Source: Brevibacillus laterosporus
GTDB lineage: Bacteria; Bacillota; Bacilli; Brevibacillales; Brevibacillaceae
Assembly (NCBI RefSeq): GCF_030489605.1
Contig: NZ_JAUKFY010000004.1
Coordinates: 124,001 to 188,000 of the forward strand
DNA length: 64,000 bases
Direction: 5' to 3'
The notes under the pieces are model-generated. The model was not told the DNA's origin and searched no databases. It saw nothing but the letters and a program-made list of their open reading frames with translations. This document shows, piece after piece, positions 31,487-40,577 of the stretch (positions within the stretch are counted from its first letter, which is position 1; every line of letters starts with the position of its first letter). The position numbers and the translations under genes are program-made.

Positions 31487-32779
31487 CTAGCACTTTACCT
31501 CGGCATTTTTACGTGCATAGAAGTACCACAGCAAGATCAAAGCTACTGCATAAAACACCAAGAACCCGTATAAAGCAATATCTGGGGCACCCGTGGCCTT
31601 AATTGACATACTAAATGACTTTGGAATAAAGAATTGCCCGTATGCTGCAATCGCTGATGTAAAGCCGATGACCGGCGCCGCTTCCTTTGGCGGAAAGATC
31701 GCAGGCATCATGCGTGTAACGGAACCATTGCATATCCCCGTCGTAAAGAAAATCACGATGAAACAGGCGAAAAATGCCCAGAATTCTTTCGCATTCATGA
31801 AGTAGATAACTCCAGCCGTAGCAGCGATCAGCAGAATCACATTGTAGAGAGTTACCCTTGCCCCGCCAAGCTTATCTGCCAGCATACCTCCAACCGGCCG
31901 GACTAACGCTCCTAATAAAGGACCAATAAAGGCATATTGCAACGGATTTACATCGGGAAACTGGTGCTGCGTTAGCAATGGAAATGCTGTTGCAAAGCCG
32001 ATAAATGACCCGAAACTCATCGTGTAGAGAAACGAACAAATCCACATATGCTTTCGTTTAAAAATAACCAATTGATCTTTAATCGATTGCTTCATCGGAA
32101 GATTGTTCATCCCAAACATAGCTGCAATTGTAGTCAGTAAAATCGGGATTACCCAAATAAATCCAGCATTTTGTAACCATAATTGCGCTGTATCACTTGT
32201 TTGTGGTCCACCAGCAATATTTCCAAATACGCTAATCCCAATTACGATTGGTACGAGAAATTGTGCTATACTTACACCAAGATTCCCAAGCCCCGCATTT
32301 AACCCCAAGGCAGAGCCTTTTTTCGCTTGTGGAAAAAAGAAGCTAATATTTGCCATGGAAGAAGCGAAATTACCGCCACCGAAGCCGCACAAAATGGCGA
32401 GAAATGCCATTGTCTCATAGGAGGTAGACGGATCTTGTACAGCAAATCCAATCCAAATGGCTGGAATTAACAAAGAAGCTGTACTGCAAACGGTCCAATT
32501 ACGCCCCCCAAAAATCGGAACGACAAAGGCATATAAAATACGCAGTGTAGCCCCTGAGAGACCTGGAAGAGCCGCTAAGCTAAACAGCTCATCTGCTGTA
32601 AATTGAAACCCGACTTTATTCAGATTAACAGCAACAACCGACCAAATGGACCAGATACTAAAAGCAAGTAATAGGGCCGGAATAGAAATCCAAAGGTTAC
32701 GGTTGGCCACTCTTTTGCCTGTAGATTCCCAAAATTCCGGATTCTCAGGCTCCCATTTCATTACTCCTTTTATTGACAT
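31487..32779 (-). CDS. narK: Nitrate/nitrite transporter NarK (MFS)
   Basis: 430 residues, 12 predicted helices. The nitrate signature regions are visible: GFGGGNFASSMANISFFFP and GNLGVSIAQFLVP in the first half, GPLLGALVRPVGGMLADKLGG in the second. It imports nitrate and/or exports nitrite, which fits a cytoplasmic nitrate-reducing catalytic subunit encoded close by. Strong ribosome site GAGGAGG. A perfect Fnr box lies 118 bases upstream. It is followed by a bidirectional terminator. Confidence 0.93.
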   Translation of the reverse strand: MSIKGVMKWEPENPEFWESTGKRVANRNLWISIPALLLAFSIWSIWSVVAVNLNKVGFQFTADELFSLAALPGLSGATLRILYAFVVPIFGGRNWTVCSTASLLIPAIWIGFAVQDPSTSYETMAFLAILCGFGGGNFASSMANISFFFPQAKKGSALGLNAGLGNLGVSIAQFLVPIVIGISVFGNIAGGPQTSDTAQLWLQNAGFIWVIPILLTTIAAMFGMNNLPMKQSIKDQLVIFKRKHMWICSFLYTMSFGSFIGFATAFPLLTQHQFPDVNPLQYAFIGPLLGALVRPVGGMLADKLGGARVTLYNVILLIAATAGVIYFMNAKEFWAFFACFIVIFFTTGICNGSVTRMMPAIFPPKEAAPVIGFTSAIAAYGQFFIPKSFSMSIKATGAPDIALYGFLVFYAVALILLWYFYARKNAEVKC

Positions 32780-32896
32780 AGGTTACCTCCTCTACTAAGT
32801 TCAAACGCTCAACCTATGTTTTTAAACGAAATTGAACTTTTTTATATATACATTCTTTTTTACATCAAAATCATACCCAACTCTTATACAGCGCTT

Positions 32897-32912
32897 TGTG
32901 ATTTTAATCACA
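32897..32912 (-). promoter_or_regulatory. Fnr box upstream of narK
   Basis: TGTGA-TTTTAA-TCACA, an exact match to the Fnr/Crp palindrome, upstream of narK. Confidence 0.8.
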
Positions 32913-32986
32913 TAGATTTAGGGTTTCACATTTTGTACAAAAATATATTAATATATAAAAAATTAAAAATGGAACGCAAAAAAAGC

Positions 32987-33015
32987 AAGCCATGTCATCT
33001 AACATTTCTTGCTTC
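32987..33015 (-). terminator. Terminator after the radical SAM/hemerythrin operon
   Basis: Minus strand AAGCAAG...ATGT/ACAT...CTTGCTT followed by T5. It lies 36 bases after the radical SAM stop. Confidence 0.7.
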
Positions 33016-33050
33016 TTTTCCAACGTCTTATTTATGATCATTTTGCTGTG

Positions 33051-34145
33051 TTAAAAGTGGCCCAATTGATTTTGGCCATAGCCTTCTTCCCATTTTGGCG
33101 GTATATACATACATGAAGGATCGCTTGCCAAATAATCCTTTGTCATGGCATAAGCACGGGCGCGTGATCCCCCACACACCTGATTAAAGTTACAGACACC
33201 ACATTTTCCCGAATAGCCATCCGGGTAACGCAACGCTTGAAAGACTGCATGATTACGATATAAATCTGCCAAAGGTGTTTGACGCACATTTCCGCAATTA
33301 ATCGGTAAAAAGCCGCTTGGCTGAACATCCCCTACATGAGAAACAAACACAAAGCCTTTACCGTCCGTAACTCCTCCAGCTGAACGTCCTAAATGATCCA
33401 TTCTTTTTACTTTCACAGGTTGCGTTTTCATGCCCTTTTGAGCTGCAAAGTATAGTGCTCGCCGATAGGCAGGGGCCGCTGTTGTTTTGATGCTGTAGCT
33501 AGCAGTCCGACTCTTTTCGATCAGCCAGCGATAAATGCGCTCTTGTTCCATTGGGGATACCGCATCACTTGCCTGCCCTCTTCCCGTAGGAATTAAAAAG
33601 AAAACACTCCATAGAACTGCGCCCCATTCTTCCACCATCTGGGACATTTCTTCTAGTAAATGCGCATTATAAACAGAAATCGTTGTATTTAATTGAACAG
33701 GTAACCCATGTTTTTTCAAAATAGCCAACGATTTTACGGTAATATCATACGAGCCTGGTGTTCCGCGGAAATAATCATGCACCTCTTTAGTAGGACCATC
33801 TAGGCTAAAAGCCCAGCGTGACAGCCCAGCCTCTTTTGCTTTAACGATCGCTTTTTCTGTTACACGCGGGGTAGCGCTAGGAGACATAGAGACACGTAAT
33901 CCAATTTTTACAGCATACTCAATTAATTCATATAAATCTTCCCGCATCAATGGATCGCCGCCAGTTAAAACAAGAAGAGGATTGCCCATTTCTTTGATTT
34001 GATCTAACAATTCCTTCCCTTCTTCTGTACTCAGCTCGTCTGGATGACGATTGGGCTGCGCTACGGCCCGGCAATGCAAGCAACGCAATGCACATGCACG
34101 CGTCACTTCCCAAATCGCGATAAAAGGATTCTGGTCGTAATTCAT
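33051..34145 (-). CDS. Radical SAM/SPASM protein (TIGR04053-like)
   Basis: 364 residues. The radical SAM [4Fe-4S] motif CALRCLHC lies near residue 17, then LTGGDPLMREDL and FSLDGPTKEVHDYFRG. The C-terminal SPASM-type cysteines are GKCGVCNFNQVCGGSRARA. Similar proteins are related to NirJ and the Ahb heme-synthesis enzymes, but the substrate of this subgroup is not established. It lies 28 bases after the hemerythrin gene, under the same Fnr-box region. A cofactor- or heme-modifying role for the anaerobic system is inferred. Confidence 0.75.
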   Translation of the reverse strand: MNYDQNPFIAIWEVTRACALRCLHCRAVAQPNRHPDELSTEEGKELLDQIKEMGNPLLVLTGGDPLMREDLYELIEYAVKIGLRVSMSPSATPRVTEKAIVKAKEAGLSRWAFSLDGPTKEVHDYFRGTPGSYDITVKSLAILKKHGLPVQLNTTISVYNAHLLEEMSQMVEEWGAVLWSVFFLIPTGRGQASDAVSPMEQERIYRWLIEKSRTASYSIKTTAAPAYRRALYFAAQKGMKTQPVKVKRMDHLGRSAGGVTDGKGFVFVSHVGDVQPSGFLPINCGNVRQTPLADLYRNHAVFQALRYPDGYSGKCGVCNFNQVCGGSRARAYAMTKDYLASDPSCMYIPPKWEEGYGQNQLGHF

Positions 34146-34173
34146 CTAGTTCACTCCATTGGCATGATGGTAT

Positions 34174-34692
34174 CTATTTATAATGTTTGGAGATTGTTTG
34201 ATACAGGCTATCCTTTTCGGCTAATGTCAACAGTTGATTGGCCATCGGGTACAACACCCTGTCCTCCTTGATCGTATGCTCTTCAAACAGCTCATCAAAT
34301 TGCTTCAGTAAACAAACCATCGTCGACGTTTTTTGTTCTTGTCGAACACACTGATTCAATTCTGCCCCAATTCGATCTGATATCTCTAATAAACGATCAT
34401 GTTCTGATTTAATGAGCAGTAATGGCTCCTCTAATGTTGCCAGTCGATTCGTCAACGTAAAAAATAAAATATCGTCCTCCACCATAATGTGCCGACGGAA
34501 ATCTGTTTGAAGGAATTGAAGGAAACGATGTAAATCTTCATGTAATGCTTCGTTCCATTTTGTGCCATAACGAATCAGTGACAGAATGTGCTTTAGTTTT
34601 CCATCCAGCTCGCTGTGGTCATTGTACAAATAGGAAAGCAAAATGTGTTCATGTTTCTTTTTCACAGCGAAATCGCTCTCGTATTCCAGCAT
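34174..34692 (-). CDS. Hemerythrin-like (HHE) domain protein
   Basis: 172 residues from ATG 34692 (AAGGAGGG, 6-base spacing); earlier methionines lack a site. All-helical, with HHE-type metal ligands spread over four helices: KKHEHILL, FRRHIMVEDDILF, SEHDRLLEI and FEEHTIKEDRVLYP. Proteins of this type bind a diiron centre and often take part in nitric-oxide or iron-sulfur stress responses. First gene of an operon with the radical SAM protein, with an Fnr-like box just upstream. Consistent with protection during nitrate/nitrite respiration. Confidence 0.82.
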   Translation of the reverse strand: MLEYESDFAVKKKHEHILLSYLYNDHSELDGKLKHILSLIRYGTKWNEALHEDLHRFLQFLQTDFRRHIMVEDDILFFTLTNRLATLEEPLLLIKSEHDRLLEISDRIGAELNQCVRQEQKTSTMVCLLKQFDELFEEHTIKEDRVLYPMANQLLTLAEKDSLYQTISKHYK

Positions 34693-34743
34693 ACCAATCC
34701 CTCCTTGCTCTTTTTGATTGTAACCAAGTTGGCTATTCCAAGA

Positions 34744-34759
34744 AGTGATATTCCTCACA
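34744..34759. promoter_or_regulatory. Fnr-like box in the hemerythrin / NirJ-like divergent region
   Basis: AGTGA-TATTCC-TCACA, one base from consensus, centred between divergent starts at 34692 and 34828. Confidence 0.6.
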
Positions 34760-34827
34760 AAATCTTTTCCAGCTATTTGCTAGAATTAGGCCGTGAAAGT
34801 TTGTACAAAGGCTTAGGGGAGGATATG

Positions 34828-36003
34828 ATGATAGGACTTTCCAGTTTACTTGAAACAACTACGACCTTCGGAGATAAATTGCGATATTCAGAGGCTTCTC
34901 GAAACCAAAAAACAGGAACCCATCATGGGCATGGACCTGTTGTTGCTTGGAATATTACAAAAACTTGCAATCTTCACTGCTTACATTGCTACTCCAGCTC
35001 CGAAAATAAAAAATATGAAGGAGAGCTGAGCACAGAGGAAGCCCACGATGTTATAAATCAGCTAGCGGATATGAAGGTGCCCATTATTCTGTTTTCGGGC
35101 GGTGAACCTCTGATTCGACCAGATATTTTTGAGCTAGCAGAGCATGCTATTTCTCGGGGTATTCGAATTACCTTCTCAACCAATGGCACGCTTATTGATG
35201 AGAAAAAGGCCAAGCGCTTAAAGGACTTAGGTATTAGCTATGTTGGCATAAGCTTAGATGGGATGCAAAAAACGCATGATTTTTTCCGTCAAAAAGAAGG
35301 CGCCTTTGATTTAGCCATTCGCGGAATCCGAAACTGCATGGCTGTGGGTCAAAAGGTTGGCCTTCGTTTTACTATGAACAAACACAATATTGAAGCGTTG
35401 CCAGATATTTTTGATCTGATTGAAAAAGAGAATATTCCGCGTGTCTGTTTCTACCATCTCGTCTATGCAGGCCGTGGAGGGGTCGAGGATGATATTACTC
35501 ATCAGCAGACACGTGAGGCTTTAGATTTTATCATTGAAAAAATTCATTATTTCCAAAAATCAGGGCAACCTCGCGAAATTTTAACGGTTGACAACCATGC
35601 AGATGCAATCTATCTATATCTAAAAGTAATGGAAACCGATCCTGAGCTAGCAGGACGCATTTGGGAAAAGCTGCAACGTAATGGCGGTAATCGCTCCGGT
35701 ATCGCTTTCTGCAATATTGATCACCGTGGAATTGTACATCCTGACCAATTTAGTCAAAACATCGCACTTGGAAATCTGCGGGAACAGTCCTTCGCAGAGA
35801 TTTGGCAGGGAGATCATCCTATTCTTCTGGGATTGCGTGACCGGAAAAGCAAAATTCATGGGCGCTGTGCGACCTGTCAATACTTCTCCGTCTGTAACGG
35901 AAACTTCCGGCCTCGCGCACAAGGTTTCTATGGAGATTTCTGGGCATCCGATCCACAATGCTATTTAACAGAGGATGAAATTCACTTGGCCGCATCCGTA
36001 TAA
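34828..36003 (+). CDS. NirJ-like radical SAM/SPASM protein
   Basis: 391 residues from ATG 34828 (GGGGAGG, 5-base spacing; ATG 34825 also possible). PVVAWNITKTCNLHCLHCY carries the CxxxCxxC motif (about residue 45), with LFSGGEPLIRPDIF and GISLDGMQ. The C-terminal SPASM ligands are GRCATCQYFSVCNGNFRPRA and a final Cys in DPQC. The pattern resembles NirJ and AhbC/AhbD, which modify the tetrapyrrole ring. No nirS or heme d1 partner genes are nearby, so the true substrate is open. Divergent from the hemerythrin operon and likely Fnr-controlled. Confidence 0.75.
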   Translation: MIGLSSLLETTTTFGDKLRYSEASRNQKTGTHHGHGPVVAWNITKTCNLHCLHCYSSSENKKYEGELSTEEAHDVINQLADMKVPIILFSGGEPLIRPDIFELAEHAISRGIRITFSTNGTLIDEKKAKRLKDLGISYVGISLDGMQKTHDFFRQKEGAFDLAIRGIRNCMAVGQKVGLRFTMNKHNIEALPDIFDLIEKENIPRVCFYHLVYAGRGGVEDDITHQQTREALDFIIEKIHYFQKSGQPREILTVDNHADAIYLYLKVMETDPELAGRIWEKLQRNGGNRSGIAFCNIDHRGIVHPDQFSQNIALGNLREQSFAEIWQGDHPILLGLRDRKSKIHGRCATCQYFSVCNGNFRPRAQGFYGDFWASDPQCYLTEDEIHLAASV

Positions 36004-36009
36004 GGAAAA

Positions 36010-36038
36010 AAAGAGCTTTGCCGTATGCAAAGCTCTTT
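36010..36038. terminator. Bidirectional terminator between the NirJ-like gene and the MFS gene
   Basis: AAAGAGCTTTGC and GCAAAGCTCTTT, perfect 12-base arms around a 5-base loop; the convergent MFS gene ends inside it. Confidence 0.85.
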
Positions 36039-37662
36039 ATCTCTTTTTGGAATTACTCCCCCATGAAGCTTTTTTGGCAGCTATCTGCCGTGTATCTCCT
36101 TCACTGCGCAACGGAATTTCTCGTAGAAAAAACGTAAGAACTAAAGCAAAGACAAGTAACCAGGTAGAAGTAAGAAAAACTCCTGTTAATGCATACTGTA
36201 AGGCATCTCGTAAATTGGCAATTACATGGTTAAACAGCTCGTGCAGCACTGGTGGGAGACTCTTTTCTATTTGATCCAGTCGTTGCAAATCCAGTAAAAT
36301 TTGCGGGTTATGCAATGCGCTGATTTTCTGGACAAGTTCTGGCGGAATGTTAGGCAGATGACTAATTCCTAATTGTGCCGTCGACTCACTCATTTTTAAG
36401 CCAATGCGTACGGAAAGAATGGTTCCCATAATAGCTACGCCAATTGTCCCACCTAAGGAACGAAATAACTGTGACGCGGCTGTAGCAACTCCTAAATCCT
36501 TATTTTTCACTGCATTTTGGACAGTGATCGTAAATACTGGCATAGCTACTCCCAGTCCTAATCCAAATACAATTAGATTGAACACAATTGAACTACTCGC
36601 AGTTCCTTGATCCATTCGGGCTAGTAAATACATCCCTACAAGCATGAGCACTAAGCCACCCAAGGCAAATTTCTTATAAGTACCTGTCTTTGTCATCAAT
36701 TGACCGCATACTGCACTCCCCACGACCAAGCTAAGTGTCATAGGCATTGTTAGATAGCTAGAATGAGTAGCCGAATATCCAAGTACCCCCTGAATAAAAA
36801 ATGGCATGTACATAATCGATGCATACATCCCAGCTCCAACAATAAAGCCAATTACGTTTGAGATCGTGAAAATATCATTACGAAATAAATGTAATGGAAT
36901 AACAGGATTAGTCGCTTGCTTTTCAACATAAATAAATAAAAGCAATGAAACCACAGTCAAGGCAAACAAACCGAGAATCGTAAGGGATGCCCATTCATAT
37001 TTTGTGCCCGCCCATGAAAATGCTAGCAGAAAAGGCACCATCGTTGTCGTAATAAACAGCGACCCCCAGTAATCAACGGTTTGCTTCTCTTTATGAACCG
37101 CACGTGGAAACAGCCAATAAATCATTCCAATTGCAATGATTCCAAACGGCAAAAACACCCAAAACACCCAGTGCCAATCTGCATTATCAACAATATATCC
37201 ACCTAACACAGGCCCAAAAACACTGGCTAGTCCAAACACCGATGACATTAAGCCTTGCCATCTCCCCCGCTCTCTTGGAGCAAAAAGGTCAGCTATGGAG
37301 GTAAAAGCCGTGGACATGATTACCCCTGCCCCTGCCCCCTGAATACCTCGATACAAAATCAGTTCAAAAATATTGTGAGATGTTCCACATAAAAAGGCAC
37401 CTAAAACAAATACTCCTAACCCGATCAAAATGAAAGGCTTGCGACCATACATGTCAGAAAGCTTTCCTACTAATATGGTTGCAATGCTTGAGGTGAGCAT
37501 ATAAATCGTAAACACCCAACTGTAATAATCCATGCCCCCCAATTTAGCTATAATTTTAGGGAGCGCTGTCCCTACAATTGTTTGATTAATGGAAGCAAAT
37601 AATAACGCCGCCATAATAGCTAGCATAACTGTCACTTTTCGTCTGTAGTCCAATTCCTGCAT
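36037..37662 (-). CDS. DHA2-family MFS multidrug transporter
   Basis: 541 residues from ATG 37662 (MQELDYRRKVTVML), 9 bases after GAGAAGGG; ATG 37671 (MKC-) is an alternative. Fourteen predicted helices. Motif A GKLSDMYGRKPFILIG and motif C GLASVFGPVLGGYIVD mark a drug/H+ antiporter. The long extracytoplasmic loop near residue 420-470 is typical of the EmrB/LmrB type. Substrate unknown. Reading further upstream would put codons in an untranslated region without a site, so the longer form was rejected. Confidence 0.85.
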   Translation of the reverse strand: MQELDYRRKVTVMLAIMAALLFASINQTIVGTALPKIIAKLGGMDYYSWVFTIYMLTSSIATILVGKLSDMYGRKPFILIGLGVFVLGAFLCGTSHNIFELILYRGIQGAGAGVIMSTAFTSIADLFAPRERGRWQGLMSSVFGLASVFGPVLGGYIVDNADWHWVFWVFLPFGIIAIGMIYWLFPRAVHKEKQTVDYWGSLFITTTMVPFLLAFSWAGTKYEWASLTILGLFALTVVSLLLFIYVEKQATNPVIPLHLFRNDIFTISNVIGFIVGAGMYASIMYMPFFIQGVLGYSATHSSYLTMPMTLSLVVGSAVCGQLMTKTGTYKKFALGGLVLMLVGMYLLARMDQGTASSSIVFNLIVFGLGLGVAMPVFTITVQNAVKNKDLGVATAASQLFRSLGGTIGVAIMGTILSVRIGLKMSESTAQLGISHLPNIPPELVQKISALHNPQILLDLQRLDQIEKSLPPVLHELFNHVIANLRDALQYALTGVFLTSTWLLVFALVLTFFLREIPLRSEGDTRQIAAKKASWGSNSKKR

Positions 37663-37815
37663 ACATTTCATTCCCTTCTCATTCGCCTCCTTATTATGCC
37701 CTTTTAAAAAACATGCATCACATGAATCCCTCCAGATACATCCAAGAAAAATAGCGCCTAAATTGGTTTCCTTTTGAATATGAGTAGAAGAGATAAACAA
37801 CAAGGAGGTGCCCTC

Positions 37816-39093
37816 ATGATCATTTATGTTGTCCGACCCGGTGACAGTTTATATCAAATCGCCAATCGTTATAAAACCTCTATAGAGCAAATCGCCAACG
37901 ATAATGATCTTACGCCCCAACAAACTCTGGTAGTAGGTCAATCGCTAGTAATCGTTACTCCTAGGCAGTACACGGTTCAGCCAGGTGATACGCTTTATGA
38001 GATTGCATTGAGATTTAATGTCTCTGTTCAACAATTAGAAGCAGCAAACAATCTTTCTGCTTCAAGGCCAATTTATCCTGGCATGGTTTTAACCATTCCC
38101 CAAGCACCTCAGCCCACGATTGAAGTAAATGCCTACATAGAGCCACGCAGAAACATCGCAATGACTGAACAAATTGCTCAAGAATCAGCACCCTATCTAA
38201 CCTACATTGCCCCATTTAGCTATCAAATCAAACGTGATGGGAGTCTTACCACACTGGAGCTGGGCGACCTGCCTAGGATCGCTTCATCAAATGGAGCAAC
38301 CTTGATGATGGTAATTACGAACATAGAGAATAATCAATTCAGTGCAGAATTAGGTGAGGAAATTTTAAACGATGAGCAAAAACAAAATCGCTTGCTCGAT
38401 GAAATCATACAGAGAGCGCAAAGATATGGATTTAGTGACATTCATTTTGATATCGAACACCTTTATCCCAAAGATCGCGAAGCCTATAATCAATTTTTAC
38501 GGAAAGCAAGGGATCGTCTGCATGCAAATGGGTATATGATCTCAACTGCACTTGCCCCCAAAACCAGTGCTACCCAACAAGGTCAATGGTACGAGGCTCA
38601 TGACTATCGTGCCCATGGAGAGATCGTTGATTTTGTAATTATTATGACCTATGAATGGGGATATAGCGGGGGGCCTCCAATGGCTGTCTCGCCAATCGGA
38701 CCGGTGCGGCGTGTACTTGAATATGCATTAACTGAGATGCCTTCAACAAAAATTATGATGGGACAAAATTTATATGGCTATGACTGGACACTCCCCTATC
38801 GTCCCGGAGGTAGATATGCGAAAGTAGTGAGTCCTAAAGAGGCAGTTAACCTAGCACGACGTTACAATCAATCCATTCAATTTGACCCGGTAGCACAAGC
38901 ACCGCACTTTCGGTATTACGATGAACAAGGCCGTGAGCATGAAGTCTGGTTTGAGGACGCCCGTTCAATGCGAGCTAAGTTTTCATTATTACAAGAGTTG
39001 AATTTACGAGGAATTAGCTATTGGAGGCTAGGCATTCCCTTTAAACAAAACTGGGTGCTGTTGGATCAAACCTTTCAAATTAAAAAATCTTGA
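37816..39093 (+). CDS. sleL: LysM-GH18 spore cortex-fragment hydrolase (SleL/YaaH-like)
   Basis: 425 residues from ATG 37816, behind AAGGAGGTG. Two N-terminal LysM repeats (YVVRPGDSLYQIANRYKTS and YTVQPGDTLYEIALRFNVS) are followed by a GH18 catalytic domain (about 105-425) with FSDIHFDIEHL, whose final Glu is the expected acid/base, and ending RGISYWRLGIPF. This layout is that of SleL/YaaH, N-acetylglucosaminidases acting on spore cortex fragments during germination. No signal peptide, as usual for coat-located SleL. Confidence 0.9.
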   Translation: MIIYVVRPGDSLYQIANRYKTSIEQIANDNDLTPQQTLVVGQSLVIVTPRQYTVQPGDTLYEIALRFNVSVQQLEAANNLSASRPIYPGMVLTIPQAPQPTIEVNAYIEPRRNIAMTEQIAQESAPYLTYIAPFSYQIKRDGSLTTLELGDLPRIASSNGATLMMVITNIENNQFSAELGEEILNDEQKQNRLLDEIIQRAQRYGFSDIHFDIEHLYPKDREAYNQFLRKARDRLHANGYMISTALAPKTSATQQGQWYEAHDYRAHGEIVDFVIIMTYEWGYSGGPPMAVSPIGPVRRVLEYALTEMPSTKIMMGQNLYGYDWTLPYRPGGRYAKVVSPKEAVNLARRYNQSIQFDPVAQAPHFRYYDEQGREHEVWFEDARSMRAKFSLLQELNLRGISYWRLGIPFKQNWVLLDQTFQIKKS

Positions 39094-39188
39094 TGGATCT
39101 CTCCCAAAAAACAGCAGATATGCTTCTTCAAAATGCTTCTCTTTCCACGGGTAAAGATCTGAATTCTTGATCTTTTTATTTATGTCAA

Positions 39189-39231
39189 AAAGCTCTCCCG
39201 TTGGCCATTATTCGCCTTACGAGAGAGCTTT
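39189..39231. terminator. Bidirectional terminator between sleL and the NlpC/P60 gene
   Basis: AAAGCTCTC (39189-39197) and GAGAGCTTT (39223-39231) between convergent genes. Confidence 0.75.
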
Positions 39232-39235
39232 CTGT

Positions 39236-39697
39236 TTATTTTCTGTATAAGAAACGCGCAGCTCTTTCATAGTGATCATTCCACCAGCCCTTTGACATAT
39301 TGCTGTACGTAACGCCTTCCTTTCCATATATATGTAGAACCTGATTATTTCCGGCGTAAATTCCTACGTGGCCAATGCGGTTAATGGATTTTTTGGGATA
39401 TTTCATGGTTTTCTTTGTCGAAAAAAATACGAGGTCACCGACTCGCAGTTTACTTCGAGGAATGGGAGTTCCTTGTTTATACTGGGAGCGTGCCCCGCCT
39501 GCTCCCAAGTCAATCCCTGCTCCTTCTTTATAAGCCCACATTGTAAAACCCGAGCAATCCATCGTTTGTTTTCCTTTACGGCTAGAGCCGTATTTGTATG
39601 GTATGCCCAAATATTGTTCGGCCGTTGCAATAATATTTCGGCCAGTTATACAACCGATAGGCTGATTGCTCCTTTTCCATGTTGCTTTTTTCCTCAT
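39236..39697 (-). CDS. NlpC/P60 family cysteine peptidase
   Basis: 153 residues. The catalytic triad of the C40 family is visible: Cys in MDCSGFTMWAY, His in RIGHVGIYAG, and the third polar residue (His) in VLHIYG. GDLVFF is the usual conserved turn. It cleaves D-Glu-type peptide bonds in peptidoglycan stems. There is no signal peptide, only a basic N-terminus, so it may act in the mother cell or spore, or be released by another path. Its neighbour sleL is also a wall hydrolase. Confidence 0.85.
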   Translation of the reverse strand: MRKKATWKRSNQPIGCITGRNIIATAEQYLGIPYKYGSSRKGKQTMDCSGFTMWAYKEGAGIDLGAGGARSQYKQGTPIPRSKLRVGDLVFFSTKKTMKYPKKSINRIGHVGIYAGNNQVLHIYGKEGVTYSNMSKGWWNDHYERAARFLYRK

Positions 39698-39884
39698 CTG
39701 TCATCCTCCCGTGATATAAAATAAATTCCTCGCAATAAACTTTGTACAAATCCTTTCAGGAACGAAAAGAGAATTTGAGATTTTCGTGAGAATTGGTAAA
39801 AGGGGGATTAATTGGTTACACTACAACAGATATACCTGTTTTGAAGCAACGGCATTTACATACAAAGCGGGGGGTGACAGCAGC

Positions 39885-40577
39885 GTGAGTCCGACAGATA
39901 GCAAAGGGAGCTTTCTCTTAGTTGAAGATGAAAAAAATCTTGCACGTTATTTACAATTGGAATTAATGAACGAGGGGTATAAAGTAGAGATTTGTTATGA
40001 TGGGGCGATCGGGCTTGAAAAAGCGTTACATCATGAATACGATCTCATTCTGTTGGATGTCATGATTCCCCAAATCTCTGGCCTTGAAGTGTGTCGGCGT
40101 ATTCGAGATGCAGGAAGTGAGGTGCCGATCATCATGCTTACGGCACGTAATGAGGTTCAGGATATTGTAGCTGGACTAGACAGTGGTGCTAATGATTATT
40201 TAACTAAGCCCTTTGCTATCGAGGAGTTATTTGCTCGTATCCGCGCTAATCTTCGCCCGGTTGTTTCCAAAAATCAGGAAATACTACACATCGGCTCACT
40301 GGAAATCCAAGTACAGAACCGGCGTGTATTCCGTGATACGAAGGAAATTTTATTAACCCCGAGAGAATTTGATTTATTGCTTTACTTAGCTAATCATCAA
40401 GGTCAAGCTTTAACCCGTGAACAATTATTGACGGCAGTATGGGGATTCGACTTTATGGGCAATACCAACGTAGTCGATGTGTATATCCGCTATCTCCGCA
40501 ATAAGATTGAACGAAAACGAGCCAAAAAATTAATCCATACCATTCGTGGAGTTGGCTACAGTTTACGGGTGGAATAA
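39885..40577 (+). CDS. OmpR/PhoB-family response regulator
   Basis: 230 residues from GTG 39885 (GGGGGTG site). An in-frame ATG at 39786 would add 33 untypical residues. The receiver domain has the acidic pair in LLVEDEKN, phosphoacceptor Asp in LILLDVMIP and Lys in LTKPFAIEEL. The C-terminal winged-helix domain includes LTPREFDLLLYLANHQGQ and VWGFDFMGNTNVVDVYIRYLRNKI (quoted in part: NVVDVYIRYLRNKI). Directly followed by its kinase gene. Target genes unknown. Confidence 0.92.
   Translation: MSPTDSKGSFLLVEDEKNLARYLQLELMNEGYKVEICYDGAIGLEKALHHEYDLILLDVMIPQISGLEVCRRIRDAGSEVPIIMLTARNEVQDIVAGLDSGANDYLTKPFAIEELFARIRANLRPVVSKNQEILHIGSLEIQVQNRRVFRDTKEILLTPREFDLLLYLANHQGQALTREQLLTAVWGFDFMGNTNVVDVYIRYLRNKIERKRAKKLIHTIRGVGYSLRVE

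Noticed and set aside
34828-36003. Heme d1 synthesis gene nirJ in the strict sense
   Set aside because: No nirS, nirF or nirDLGH genes are visible nearby; only family-level similarity can be claimed.
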